Assembly: GCF_028368975.1 (NCBI RefSeq)
Contig: NZ_JAQNDM010000002.1
Span: 3,714,425-3,778,424 of the forward strand
Origin: Stigmatella ashevillena
GTDB taxonomy: Bacteria; Myxococcota; Myxococcia; Myxococcales; Myxococcaceae
Direction: 5' to 3'
Length of the DNA: 64,000 nucleotides
The notes beneath the pieces were generated by a model, which saw nothing but the letters and a program-made list of their open reading frames with translations, was not told the origin of the DNA and ran no database searches. Position 1 is the stretch's first letter, and each line of letters starts with the position of its first letter. A program made the translations under genes and the position numbers. This document shows, one piece after another, positions 53,901 through 60,581 of this stretch.

Positions 53901-55285
53901 TGGTACTCCTCCCAGGTGAGCTCCCGGTAGGGGTGCGCGCGCTGGAAGAGGGCGAACAGGGCCCGCTCATCCCATTCCTCGCAGGCACACGCGGCGACAA
54001 TCTGCTGCGCCAACACATCCAGAGGCTTCTCCGGCATGCGCACCGCGTCCAGATCCCCCTCGCGCACGGCGTTGAGCAGCGCAGCGCACTCCATCAGCTC
54101 GTCGCGCGTCATCGCGAAGAGGATCCCCTTAGAGATGCCTCCTTTATAGTGACCCGCGCGGCCCACCCGCTGAAGCAGCACGGAGATGGCGCGCGTGCTG
54201 CCCAGCTGCACCACCATGTCCACGTTGCCCACGTCGATGCCCAGCTCCAGCGACGCGGTGGCCACCATCGCCGCGAGCTGGCCCGACTTGAGCCGCTCCT
54301 CCGCCGAGAGTCGGATCTCCCGGGACATGCTGCCGTGGTGCGCCGCCACCTTGTCGTGGCCGAGCCGCTCCCCCAGGTCATGCGCCACGCGCTCGGCCAG
54401 CCGCCGCGTGTTGACGAAGATGAGCGTGGTGCGGTGCTCGGAGGTGAGCTGCACCAGTCGGTCGTAGACCTGGCCCCACATCTCGTGGGTGGCCAGCGAG
54501 CCCAGCTCCTCGTCCGGAATCTCGACCGTCAGCTCCCACGGCCGCTGGTGCCCCACCTCCACCCGTCGGCACTCCGCGAGCGTGGCGCCGGTGAGGAAGC
54601 GGGCGATCCTGTCGAGGGGCTTCTGCGTGGCCGACAAGCCGATGAGCTGCGGGCGCACCTCGGTGAGGGCCTTGAGACGCTCCATGGAGAGCGCGAAGTG
54701 GCTGCCCCGCTTGTCGCGCGCCAGCGCGTGGATCTCATCCACGATGACGGTGCGCACGGAGCGCAGCGTGCCCCGGGCCCGCTCGGCGGTGAGGTACAGG
54801 TAGAAGGACTCCGGCGTGGTGATGAGGATGTGCGGGGGATGGCGCAGCATCCGCGCCCGCTCGGAGGCGGAGGTGTCCCCCGTGCGAACCTGCACGCGCA
54901 ATTCCTGAGGCCGGTAGCCCTCCGCCCGGGCCCGGGCCAGCAGCTCCTCCAGCGGCTGGAGGAGGTTCTTCTGCACGTCGTTGCCCAGCGCCTTGAGCGG
55001 CGACACGTACAGCACCTGGGTGCTGTCCGGCAGCGAGCCCTCCAAGGCCAGACGGAAGAGCTGATCCAATGCGGCCAGGAAGGCGGTGAGCGTCTTGCCA
55101 CTGCCGGTGGGCGCGGCGATGAGGACATCGGCCCCGGTCTGAATCAGAGGCCAGCCCTCGACCTGGGGACGGGAAGGCTCTCCCAGGCGCTCGGCGAACC
55201 AGCGCCGAACCACGGGGTGAAACGGCTCCAACGCCGGGTGTGCCGCCGGGGCGGCGAGAAAGTCGATGGAGATCTGGGGGGCCAT
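50942..55285 (-). CDS. Lhr-family superfamily 2 helicase (long helicase-related)
   Basis: A 1,447-residue helicase; the start is the ATG of MAPQISIDFLAAP. Walker A is APTGSGKTLTAF (about residue 60), Walker B is DEIH in VDEIHALARDKRG, motif III region SATQKPLDRIARFL, and motif VI QRVGRAGHYKGG. The remainder comprises winged-helix and Lhr-core regions (RWNATRSLALNRFMGGKR), plus an extra C-terminal region (TRNASLTFARRENLDWMLAAARPHA) with Lhr-CTD-like character, giving the long form. Lhr helicases take part in DNA repair and are typically stress-linked. No phosphodiesterase or nuclease partner is adjacent. The gene lies 78 bp upstream of the S8 protease and 74 bp downstream of the DUF2378 gene. 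Confidence 0.93.
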   Translation of the reverse strand: MAPQISIDFLAAPAAHPALEPFHPVVRRWFAERLGEPSRPQVEGWPLIQTGADVLIAAPTGSGKTLTAFLAALDQLFRLALEGSLPDSTQVLYVSPLKALGNDVQKNLLQPLEELLARARAEGYRPQELRVQVRTGDTSASERARMLRHPPHILITTPESFYLYLTAERARGTLRSVRTVIVDEIHALARDKRGSHFALSMERLKALTEVRPQLIGLSATQKPLDRIARFLTGATLAECRRVEVGHQRPWELTVEIPDEELGSLATHEMWGQVYDRLVQLTSEHRTTLIFVNTRRLAERVAHDLGERLGHDKVAAHHGSMSREIRLSAEERLKSGQLAAMVATASLELGIDVGNVDMVVQLGSTRAISVLLQRVGRAGHYKGGISKGILFAMTRDELMECAALLNAVREGDLDAVRMPEKPLDVLAQQIVAACACEEWDERALFALFQRAHPYRELTWEEYQTVLEMLSEGVALRRGRSGVHLHRDRVNHRLKARRGVRITALTNGGAIPDTFTFSVTAEPEGKVVGQLDEDFAVESSPGDIFLLGSTAWRIQRVIGSTVQVEDAKGAPPNVPFWRGEAPGRTDELSLQVGRLREALLGHENPALFLQKELRMPAPAVDALMGYLRLGQKMLGVVPTHTTVVAERFFDEAGGMQLIIHAPFGSRVNRAWGMALRKSFCRSFDFELQAAATEDGILLSLGDQHSFPLADIFDFVHPDRAEEVLTQAILQAPIFGTRFRWNATRSLALNRFMGGKRVAPNLQRARSEDLLAAVFPAQVGCQDNHGGGDIELPDHPLVKQTMDDCLREAMDIEGLREVLRRMKDGRIRLEARDVPEPSVFAHQMIHSMPYTFLDDAPAEERRVRNVALRRAMPAEDAASFGSLDADAIAQVVEDAAPPMRDSDELHDALLQLVLLRAAEVPRGLEVPLFQQGRVAWLERPGGRFLVPAERGNAVRALFPEAQLQPPLPVLEGDRPVEREAATLQVVRGYMEMLGPTTVGELARLVLLDETEVNIALHQLEGSGNVLRGQFRPMLTPRSPESPPPPLEWCDRRLLQRIHRLTVGRLRKEIEPLSAQDFMRFLFRWHHLEELDALRGSTGLLKAVSLLQGYEAPASAWERFLLPARMKGYTPDLLEHVCYGGEVAWGRLTVKDARPAPGPRRGAPVPPPEPEAPRTRAPQPTRNASLTFARRENLDWMLAAARPHAVLSDGGVWLPADLSAGARDVVAVLEQRGACFFNDLVARARRLPAEIEDALWELVARGLVTADAVQNLRVLQSPAQRRRQKLLQRGGPGRWSLLVPSEPKPVEEVTDALARLFLQRYGVVWRDLVMREALAPSWRELLFVYRRMEARGEVRGGRFVSGFVGEQFALPEAVDVARSVRRHAPSGVRVQLSAVDPLNLTGVVTPGPRVPATVGNIVTWIDGIPQGVDALGEESGEDTEGEEDEGQAATS

Positions 55286-55359
55286 GGCGCGCACAGGCCA
55301 GCCTGAACACAGGTGCAGGCCGCCGTCAACGCATGGCGCGTGCCTCCCCCGCCAGCCGG

Positions 55360-55953
55360 TCACCCCACGGCGGCGTGCGGCGCGGAGGCAGGCCTCCGGG
55401 CGGCCTGAGCCCAGGACACCCGGAAGATGGCCGAGGCGTCCTCGAAGGCCATGGGCTCCACGTGGATGTCCAGGGCGCCGGCCCCCCGGAGCGTCTCCGT
55501 CAGGAAGCCCGCGCTGAAGAACGGATTGTCCGCGGCCACGTCCTTCAGCCACAACGTGGCGGAGCGGTCCTTCAGCTCGTCCACGCGCGCCGCATTGAAG
55601 TTGTTGCCAGCCCGGAAGTTGTGGGAGATGCGCTCGAGCGTGCCCCGGGGCCCCATCTGGGAGATGAGCGACATGCTCGCGCGTCCCACCGCCGTCTGCC
55701 GGTAGCCCTGCACGAAGTGCTCGCCGAGCGCGAAGTGCGCGGCCTCAATGGAGTTGGAGGGAAACACCGCCGCCGCCCCCACCCTCAAAAAAGTCCGCCA
55801 TTGCTCCAGCAGATACGCGGGCCGCAAGGGCTCGGCCAGGTCCAACCCGGCTTCACGCAACCGGCGGCGCTCCTCGCGCATGATGCGTGGCCCCAGAGAT
55901 CTCACGAACAGGGCTTCCACGGACTGAGCAAAGACAAGCTTCTCGTTCGCCAT
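55360..55953 (-). CDS. DUF2378 family protein, Myxococcales-restricted
   Basis: A 197-residue protein starting at MANEKLVFAQSVEALFVRSL. The opening, the central GEHFVQGYRQTAVGRASMS and the glycine-containing LISQMGPRGTLERISHNFR match the DUF2378 (TIGR02265) family, which as far as I know is multi-copy in myxobacteria and largely confined to them. It has no signal peptide or enzyme motif. The role is unknown. It ends 74 bp upstream of the helicase on the same strand. Its 5' region is divergent from a small lipoprotein gene; the intervening 178 bp carry the two promoters with no other feature seen. Confidence 0.85.
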   Translation of the reverse strand: MANEKLVFAQSVEALFVRSLGPRIMREERRRLREAGLDLAEPLRPAYLLEQWRTFLRVGAAAVFPSNSIEAAHFALGEHFVQGYRQTAVGRASMSLISQMGPRGTLERISHNFRAGNNFNAARVDELKDRSATLWLKDVAADNPFFSAGFLTETLRGAGALDIHVEPMAFEDASAIFRVSWAQAARRPASAPHAAVG

Positions 55954-56131
55954 GCCCACCACCTTGGCAGGCCTTGGCAATCCGGCGCGAGCCGGCCCCA
56001 CCCCCATCCGTTCGCTGGTGGAAGCTTGGGGGCTGCTGTCCATCCTGGAAAAAACAGTCTCCTGGGCTGAGACGTCCTGTGACACGCTCCGTGACGCCCC
56101 TGATTCGGGCACGAGACACCAGGAGGACCGC

Positions 56132-56446
56132 GTGGCTTTGAACTTCAAGAAGGCGATGGGGAGCCGTTGGGTTCTGGGGGCCGGGCTGGGATTGCTGCTG
56201 CTGGGAGCGCCCGCATGCGGGACCGAGGAGCCGCAGGAAGCGGTGGCCCCCCTGGCCCCGGAGCACGAGGCGCAGGCGCGCATTCCTCCAATCCAGCCCT
56301 ACTGCTGGAACCTCGACCACACCGCCTGCACCTTGGTGGGCTCGACCCTGGGCTGTACGGATGGAATCTTCACCGACTACGTGTGTATCTGTCGGCTGAA
56401 CACGGCGAACAACGCGCGGACCTGGGACTGCCCCGAGGTTCGCTGA
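56132..56446 (+). CDS. Small Cys-containing lipoprotein
   Basis: A 104-residue protein starting at the GTG of VALNFKKAMGSRW, with a perfect AGGAGG 6 bp upstream. The signal has a basic N-region and LLLLGAPAC as lipobox. The mature part is short, Pro-rich, then holds six cysteines in CWNLDHTACTLVG, GCTDGIF, DYVCICRLN and DCPEVR. This suggests a disulfide-stabilised mini-domain. I do not recognise a family. It sits 9 bp before the cysteine-synthase-like gene on the same strand, so the two are almost certainly co-transcribed. Confidence 0.75.
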   Translation: MALNFKKAMGSRWVLGAGLGLLLLGAPACGTEEPQEAVAPLAPEHEAQARIPPIQPYCWNLDHTACTLVGSTLGCTDGIFTDYVCICRLNTANNARTWDCPEVR

Positions 56447-56455
56447 AGGCCCACC

Positions 56456-57412
56456 ATGCCCCCTCGCCTGCCCTGCCGCCCCCTGCCCGCCGACGGCCGT
56501 TTCCTCCAGGCCATTGGCCCCACCCCGCTGGTGCCGGTCCGGCTGCGCGAGGAGAACCCCACGCTCTGGTGCAAGCTGGAGTTCCTCAACCCGAGCGGCT
56601 CCACCAAGGACCGCATCGCCCGCTACATGTTGGAGAAGGCGTGGCGGCTGGGCGAGCTGAGCCCCGGCGGCGAGGTGGTGGAGGCCTCCAGCGGCTCGAC
56701 GAGCATCGCCCTGGCGCTCGCCTCGGCACAGATGGGGGTGAAGTTCACCGCGGTCATGCCCGAGGGCGTCACCGGCGAGCGCGTGCTCACCATCCGGGCC
56801 TACGGCGGCAACGTGGTGCTCACCCCCCGCGGCGAGGGCATCCGGGGCGCCATTGCTCGAGCGGAGGAGCTGGCGCGCGAGCGGGGCGCCTTCGCGCCGC
56901 GTCAATTCGAGAACCTGGACAATGCCGAGGCCCACCGGGTGTGGACGGGCCAGGAGATCCTCTCCCAGATTCCGGGAGGGCTGGTGCACGGGGTGGTGAG
57001 CGGCGTGGGCACGGGCGGCACGGTGGTGGGGCTGTACCAGGCCTTCGCGGAGGCAGGCTGTCCAGTGACGCCCTTCGTGGCCCGGCCCATCTCCAGCCTG
57101 GGCACCGACATCGAATGCTGTAGCTTCAGCTCGCGGGTGCCCGGCGTGGTGGAGGGGCTGTCGCGGCTCTACCGGGAGGCGGACCTGCCGGGGCTGGTGG
57201 AGCTGAACATCTCGGACGAGGTGGCCATGAACACGGCGCGGGCCCTCATCCAGCGCGGCTTTCCGGTGGGGCCCTCCTCGGGACTCAACTACGCGGCGGC
57301 GGTGGAGGCGGCGAAGCGGCTGGGGCCCGGAGCCCAGGTGGTGACGGTGTTCCCGGACCGCATGGAGCGCTACTTCTCCACCGAGCTTCTCCAGCCGAGA
57401 GAGCCCTCGTAA
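56456..57412 (+). CDS. PLP-dependent cysteine synthase/beta-replacing family enzyme
   Basis: A 318-residue fold-type II PLP enzyme. The Schiff-base Lys is in LNPSGSTKDRIARYML, the substrate carboxylate loop is VVEASSGSTSIALA, and the phosphate-binding glycine loop is GVVSGVGTGGTVVGLYQ. A late GPSSGLNYAAAVEAAKRLG holds the family's C-terminal serine. All required motifs are present, so an active O-acetylserine sulfhydrylase-like or cystathionine-type enzyme is expected, but the acceptor loop is not diagnostic. It is not linked to cysE. Its closeness to a secreted Cys-rich lipoprotein gene (9 bp) is unusual. The stop codon lies inside a short tandem repeat. Confidence 0.85.
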   Translation: MPPRLPCRPLPADGRFLQAIGPTPLVPVRLREENPTLWCKLEFLNPSGSTKDRIARYMLEKAWRLGELSPGGEVVEASSGSTSIALALASAQMGVKFTAVMPEGVTGERVLTIRAYGGNVVLTPRGEGIRGAIARAEELARERGAFAPRQFENLDNAEAHRVWTGQEILSQIPGGLVHGVVSGVGTGGTVVGLYQAFAEAGCPVTPFVARPISSLGTDIECCSFSSRVPGVVEGLSRLYREADLPGLVELNISDEVAMNTARALIQRGFPVGPSSGLNYAAAVEAAKRLGPGAQVVTVFPDRMERYFSTELLQPREPS

Positions 57413-57450
57413 AGAGCCCTCGTAAAGAGCCCCCGTAAAGAGCCCTCGTA
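57401..57450. repeat. 13-bp tandem repeat spanning the stop of the cysteine-synthase-like gene
   Basis: Four successive units of GAGCCCTCGTAAA (copies at 57401, 57414, 57427 and 57440; the third has C for T, the last is cut short). The TAA of the first unit is the actual stop codon. Because 13 is not a multiple of three, each added unit would shift any read-through frame. The repeat fills the gap between this gene and the convergent Rieske gene. It is probably a replication-slippage product. Confidence 0.9.
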
Positions 57451-57457
57451 GCGCCGC

Positions 57458-58540
57458 TCACACGAGCATCTTCATCCGCGTCTCCTGCACCGCCTCCAGC
57501 GCGGGCGCCGTCTTCTCCCGCTCCGCGGAGCGCAAGAGCCGGAGGATGGCGGGGCCGAGCACGTCCAGCTCGGTGGAGACATACATCTCCGTGCCGAACC
57601 GGTGGATGGAGTCCGTCTGCTGCCTCAGGATGCGCGAGTCCTGCGAGAAGATGTGCATCGCCACGGGGGTGAGGAACGGCTTCACCAGCCAGTGGGGGAC
57701 GGGCAGCCGGAACGTCACCACCGCGTAGATGAGCGTGTCCCAGTCCGACACCGGCGTCATCGCGGAGCTCACCATCAGGTGGCTCTCCTGGCCGATGCGG
57801 TACTCCACCTGGGCGATGGACGGCATCAAGAAGCGGTCGAAGTGCTGCACCACCCCACCGCCCGGCGCCAGCACCCGGCCCACGAGCCCCTTCGGGCGCG
57901 GCTCGCCAATATACTCGGCCTCCACTCGGTCCGGGCCCCGGCGCACCACCACCTCGATTTCGTTGCTCTTCTTCGCGGTGCGGAACAACCCGCCGTGGAG
58001 AAACGCGGTGTGCGGCACATCCAGCGTGTTCTCCAGCGAGGCATGCAGCGAGCCCGGGGCGCGCACCACGCGGCGCACGGAGCTGTAGCCGGGCGCATCC
58101 AGCAGCGGAAAGCGGTAGGGCTCCGAGGTGGGCTCCACGCCGGGCGTCGAGTACACCCACACGAAGCCGTCCTGCTCACGCGTGGCATACGAGGCGGCGC
58201 AGCGGGCCTTGGCGCGCGTCTCCCCCGTCAGCCCGGGAATGGCGCGGCACTCCCCGGCCGCGTCGAACCGCCACCCGTGGTAGCCACACTGGAGCTGGCC
58301 TTCGACGACGCGCCCCAGCGACAGCGGCACGTTGCGGTGGGGACAGCGATCCAGCAGCGCGGCGGGCCGCCCTCCCTCCCCTCGAAACAGCACCAACGGG
58401 GTGCCCTGAAGGGTGCGCATGAGCGGCTTGCCGCCCAGCTCGCCCGAGGTGCTGAGAATGAACCAGCTGTTCGGCAGCCGGACCACCGAAATGTTTCCGG
58501 CCGGCGCGCCTGGCGCCCGCGCCTCGTCACGAGGACTCAT
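57458..58540 (-). CDS. Rieske [2Fe-2S] ring-hydroxylating oxygenase, PaO-like
   Basis: A 360-residue protein starting at MSPRDEARAPGAPAG. The Rieske cluster motif is complete: CPHRNVPLSLG followed by CGYHGWRFD (C-x-H ... C-x2-H). The catalytic domain (about 150-340) has the mononuclear iron region with ENTLDVPHTAFLHGG; the D-x2-H pattern fits the family. It resembles pheophorbide-a-oxygenase and related monooxygenases that act on bulky hydrophobic rings, using a separate reductase. No reductase or ferredoxin gene is adjacent. The start is chosen because the longer frame adds an unlike 42 residues. The substrate is unknown. Confidence 0.9.
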   Translation of the reverse strand: MSPRDEARAPGAPAGNISVVRLPNSWFILSTSGELGGKPLMRTLQGTPLVLFRGEGGRPAALLDRCPHRNVPLSLGRVVEGQLQCGYHGWRFDAAGECRAIPGLTGETRAKARCAASYATREQDGFVWVYSTPGVEPTSEPYRFPLLDAPGYSSVRRVVRAPGSLHASLENTLDVPHTAFLHGGLFRTAKKSNEIEVVVRRGPDRVEAEYIGEPRPKGLVGRVLAPGGGVVQHFDRFLMPSIAQVEYRIGQESHLMVSSAMTPVSDWDTLIYAVVTFRLPVPHWLVKPFLTPVAMHIFSQDSRILRQQTDSIHRFGTEMYVSTELDVLGPAILRLLRSAEREKTAPALEAVQETRMKMLV

Positions 58541-58677
58541 GGCGTGAAGTCTATCGATGCAGGCCCGGCCAGCGCCACGCTCCTGGCCGCAGAGCGGGCG
58601 GCCTGTCTGCCGGGCCAGACATGGGTGTTCGCGGTGCACACCTTCGGTCCAGCAACGGACCTTCAAGGAGACAGACC

Positions 58678-58914
58678 ATGGTCGACGCCAAGCAGGTGCA
58701 GCCCAAGATGCCGGTGATTTGCTCCAACAACGTCCCCTTTGCCCGGGTGGACCACATGGATGGCAGCGACACCATCAAGCTCACCCGCGATGAGAACGGT
58801 GAGCACCACTACATCCCCCTGTCCTGGGTCCAGTCGGTCGATTCGGCGGGCATCCACATCGACCGCCCCGGCAAGGATGCGATGCAGCAGTGGTCGACCG
58901 AGCCCCTGCATTGA
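58678..58914 (+). CDS. DUF2171 family protein
   Basis: A 78-residue protein starting at MVDAKQVQPKMPVIC, with AAGGAGA 8 bp upstream. The whole length fits DUF2171: an opening VDAxQ, a central VDHMDGSDTIKLTRDENG, and the diagnostic HHYIPLSWVQSVDS followed by DAMQQWSTEP. DUF2171 is a small PRC-barrel-like cytoplasmic domain, often stress-induced in other bacteria. It is divergent from the Rieske gene. The function is not known. The following 130 bp hold the xylanase promoter region. Confidence 0.9.
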   Translation: MVDAKQVQPKMPVICSNNVPFARVDHMDGSDTIKLTRDENGEHHYIPLSWVQSVDSAGIHIDRPGKDAMQQWSTEPLH

Positions 58915-58956
58915 GGCTCCCCGGGCGCGGGACCCTGGAAACAAAACCGAGAGGGC

Positions 58957-58995
58957 TTGTCTTTCCTGATTTTCGTGTTACAACTAAACACGAAA
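58957..58995 (+). promoter_or_regulatory. Candidate promoter with a perfect 9-bp inverted repeat upstream of the xylanase gene
   Basis: Plus-strand -35-like TTGTCT (58957-58962) and -10-like TACAAC (58979-58984) are separated by 16 bp, each matching the vegetative consensus at four of six positions. A perfect inverted repeat, TTTCGTGTT (58971-58979) with its complement at 58987-58995 around a 7-nt spacer, spans the -10. The region is AT-rich against a GC-rich background and ends 49 bp before the xylanase start. An operator that blocks the promoter when bound fits a substrate-controlled gene. The alternative is a terminator for the DUF2171 gene, but there is no U-tract. Confidence 0.5.
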
Positions 58996-59044
58996 CATCT
59001 GCCCTGGCTGTACACACAGCCGTTCCCGGTCTCCGGAGGTCCCG

Positions 59045-60550
59045 ATGTCCCGCCCCCTGCCCCTGCTCGTCACGCTCTGCCTTGCGGCCTGCGGAGGGCC
59101 GGAGGGCCTTCCGGACACGGACTTCCCGGACGCGGTGGGACAGAGCCCGGCGGCCGCAGTGGCGGTGGGCGGCGGGCTCAAGACGCTGGCGGCCACCCAC
59201 GGCATCACCTTCGGTGGAGTGGCCAAGCGCTCGGCGATCGACAACGACGCCTCTTTCCGAACCACGTTGACGCGCGAGTTCAACCTGGTCACCCCCGAGA
59301 ACGAGCTGAAGATGAAGTTCATCCAGCCCAACCGGAAGGACGAGTTCCTCTGGGGGGACGCCGATGCGCTGGTGAACTACGCCCAGAACAACGGCCTGGC
59401 CCTGCATGGCCACACCCTCGTCTGGTACAAGGTCCCCCCCTGGGTCGACAGCACCGCGCTCGGCGAGCGCGAAGCGGTGATGAAGAACTTCATCACCACC
59501 GTGGCCACCCGCTACAAGGGCAAGGTCTGGGCGTGGGATGTGGTCAACGAGGTCTTCAACGATGATGGCTCGTACCGGAACTCCGTCTGGTACCAGGCCA
59601 TGGGCACGGGCTTCATCGACAAGGCGTTCTGGACGGCACGCACCGCGGACCCGGCCGCGAAGCTCGTCTACAACGACTACGGCATCGAGACCGTCAACGC
59701 CAAGTCGAACGCCGTCTACGCGATGATCAAAGGCCTCCAGGCCAAGGGCGTCCCCTTCGATGGCCTCGCCTTCCAGATGCACATCAAGCAGAAGGGCCTC
59801 GACTACCAGAGCTTCGCGGACAACATGCGGCGCTTCGCCGCGCTGGGCATCCAGCTCTACGTCAGCGAGATGGACGTCGCGACCGACAGCCACCCGGCCA
59901 CTGCCGCGGACCTGACGGCCCAGGCGGACGTCTACTGGAACATCCTCGACCGGGTGCTCCAGCAGCCCGCCGTCAAGGCCTTCCAGCTCTGGGGGGTGAG
60001 CGACAAGTACACCTGGCTGCCGGAGAACGACCCCCTCATCTTCGACGCGGCCTACAACGAGAAGCCTGCCTACGCGGCGCTGGAGCACCGGCTCCAGACC
60101 GGCGGCTTCTCGGGCCGCTACACCCTGGTGAACAAGCGGACCGGCAAGGCCCTGCACGTGGCCGGCAGCGCGCAGACCAACGCGGCGGCGGTGGTGCAGT
60201 ACGATGTGCACGAGGACTGGGCCGCCCAGCAATGGAGCTTCAACTACGTGGGAGGCCGTTCCTACCAGCTCCTCAACCACCACAGCGCGCTGGCATTGAA
60301 GGTCAAGGAGGGCTCCACCCTGGAGGGGGCCGTGCTCGAGCAGTACTCCCCCGATGTGTCGATGGACAGCGAGCAGTGGGAGCTCATCTATGCGGGCAAC
60401 GGCTACCATGCCCTGCGCAACAAGCGCAGCCAGCGCCTGATGGTGGCCTTCCCGGGGGACAACAACACCCCGGTCCAGCAGTACAGCCCCTACGTGCCCA
60501 CGGCGGAGTTCACGGACAGCCAGCTCTGGACCCTGCGCCGCGTGCCGTGA
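59045..60550 (+). CDS. GH10 endo-1,4-beta-xylanase with C-terminal ricin-type lectin domain
   Basis: A 501-residue exported enzyme; the signal ends LCLAAC, so it may be lipidated. The GH10 catalytic domain spans about 45-350: acid/base Glu in WDVVNEVFND (about residue 169), nucleophile Glu in YVSEMDVATD (about 275), and substrate-site motifs TPENELKMKF, GHTLVWYKVPPWV and KAFQLWGVSDKYTWL. The tail (about 357-501) is a ricin B-type lectin with QxW-like repeats (AQQWSF, SEQWELI, SQLWTL), suited to carbohydrate binding. It should cleave xylan outside the cell. A candidate operator precedes it. No transporter or regulator is adjacent. Confidence 0.95.
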   Translation: MSRPLPLLVTLCLAACGGPEGLPDTDFPDAVGQSPAAAVAVGGGLKTLAATHGITFGGVAKRSAIDNDASFRTTLTREFNLVTPENELKMKFIQPNRKDEFLWGDADALVNYAQNNGLALHGHTLVWYKVPPWVDSTALGEREAVMKNFITTVATRYKGKVWAWDVVNEVFNDDGSYRNSVWYQAMGTGFIDKAFWTARTADPAAKLVYNDYGIETVNAKSNAVYAMIKGLQAKGVPFDGLAFQMHIKQKGLDYQSFADNMRRFAALGIQLYVSEMDVATDSHPATAADLTAQADVYWNILDRVLQQPAVKAFQLWGVSDKYTWLPENDPLIFDAAYNEKPAYAALEHRLQTGGFSGRYTLVNKRTGKALHVAGSAQTNAAAVVQYDVHEDWAAQQWSFNYVGGRSYQLLNHHSALALKVKEGSTLEGAVLEQYSPDVSMDSEQWELIYAGNGYHALRNKRSQRLMVAFPGDNNTPVQQYSPYVPTAEFTDSQLWTLRRVP

Positions 60551-60581
60551 GCCGCCGGGCCGGGCAGGACAGGGCAGCCCT

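Noticed and set aside
48839-55306. A 2,155-codon plus-strand open frame across the S8 protease and Lhr helicase
   Set aside because: It runs through two unrelated genes with complete catalytic motifs on the other strand, and its translation is low-complexity Arg/His/Leu. It is a GC-bias artefact.
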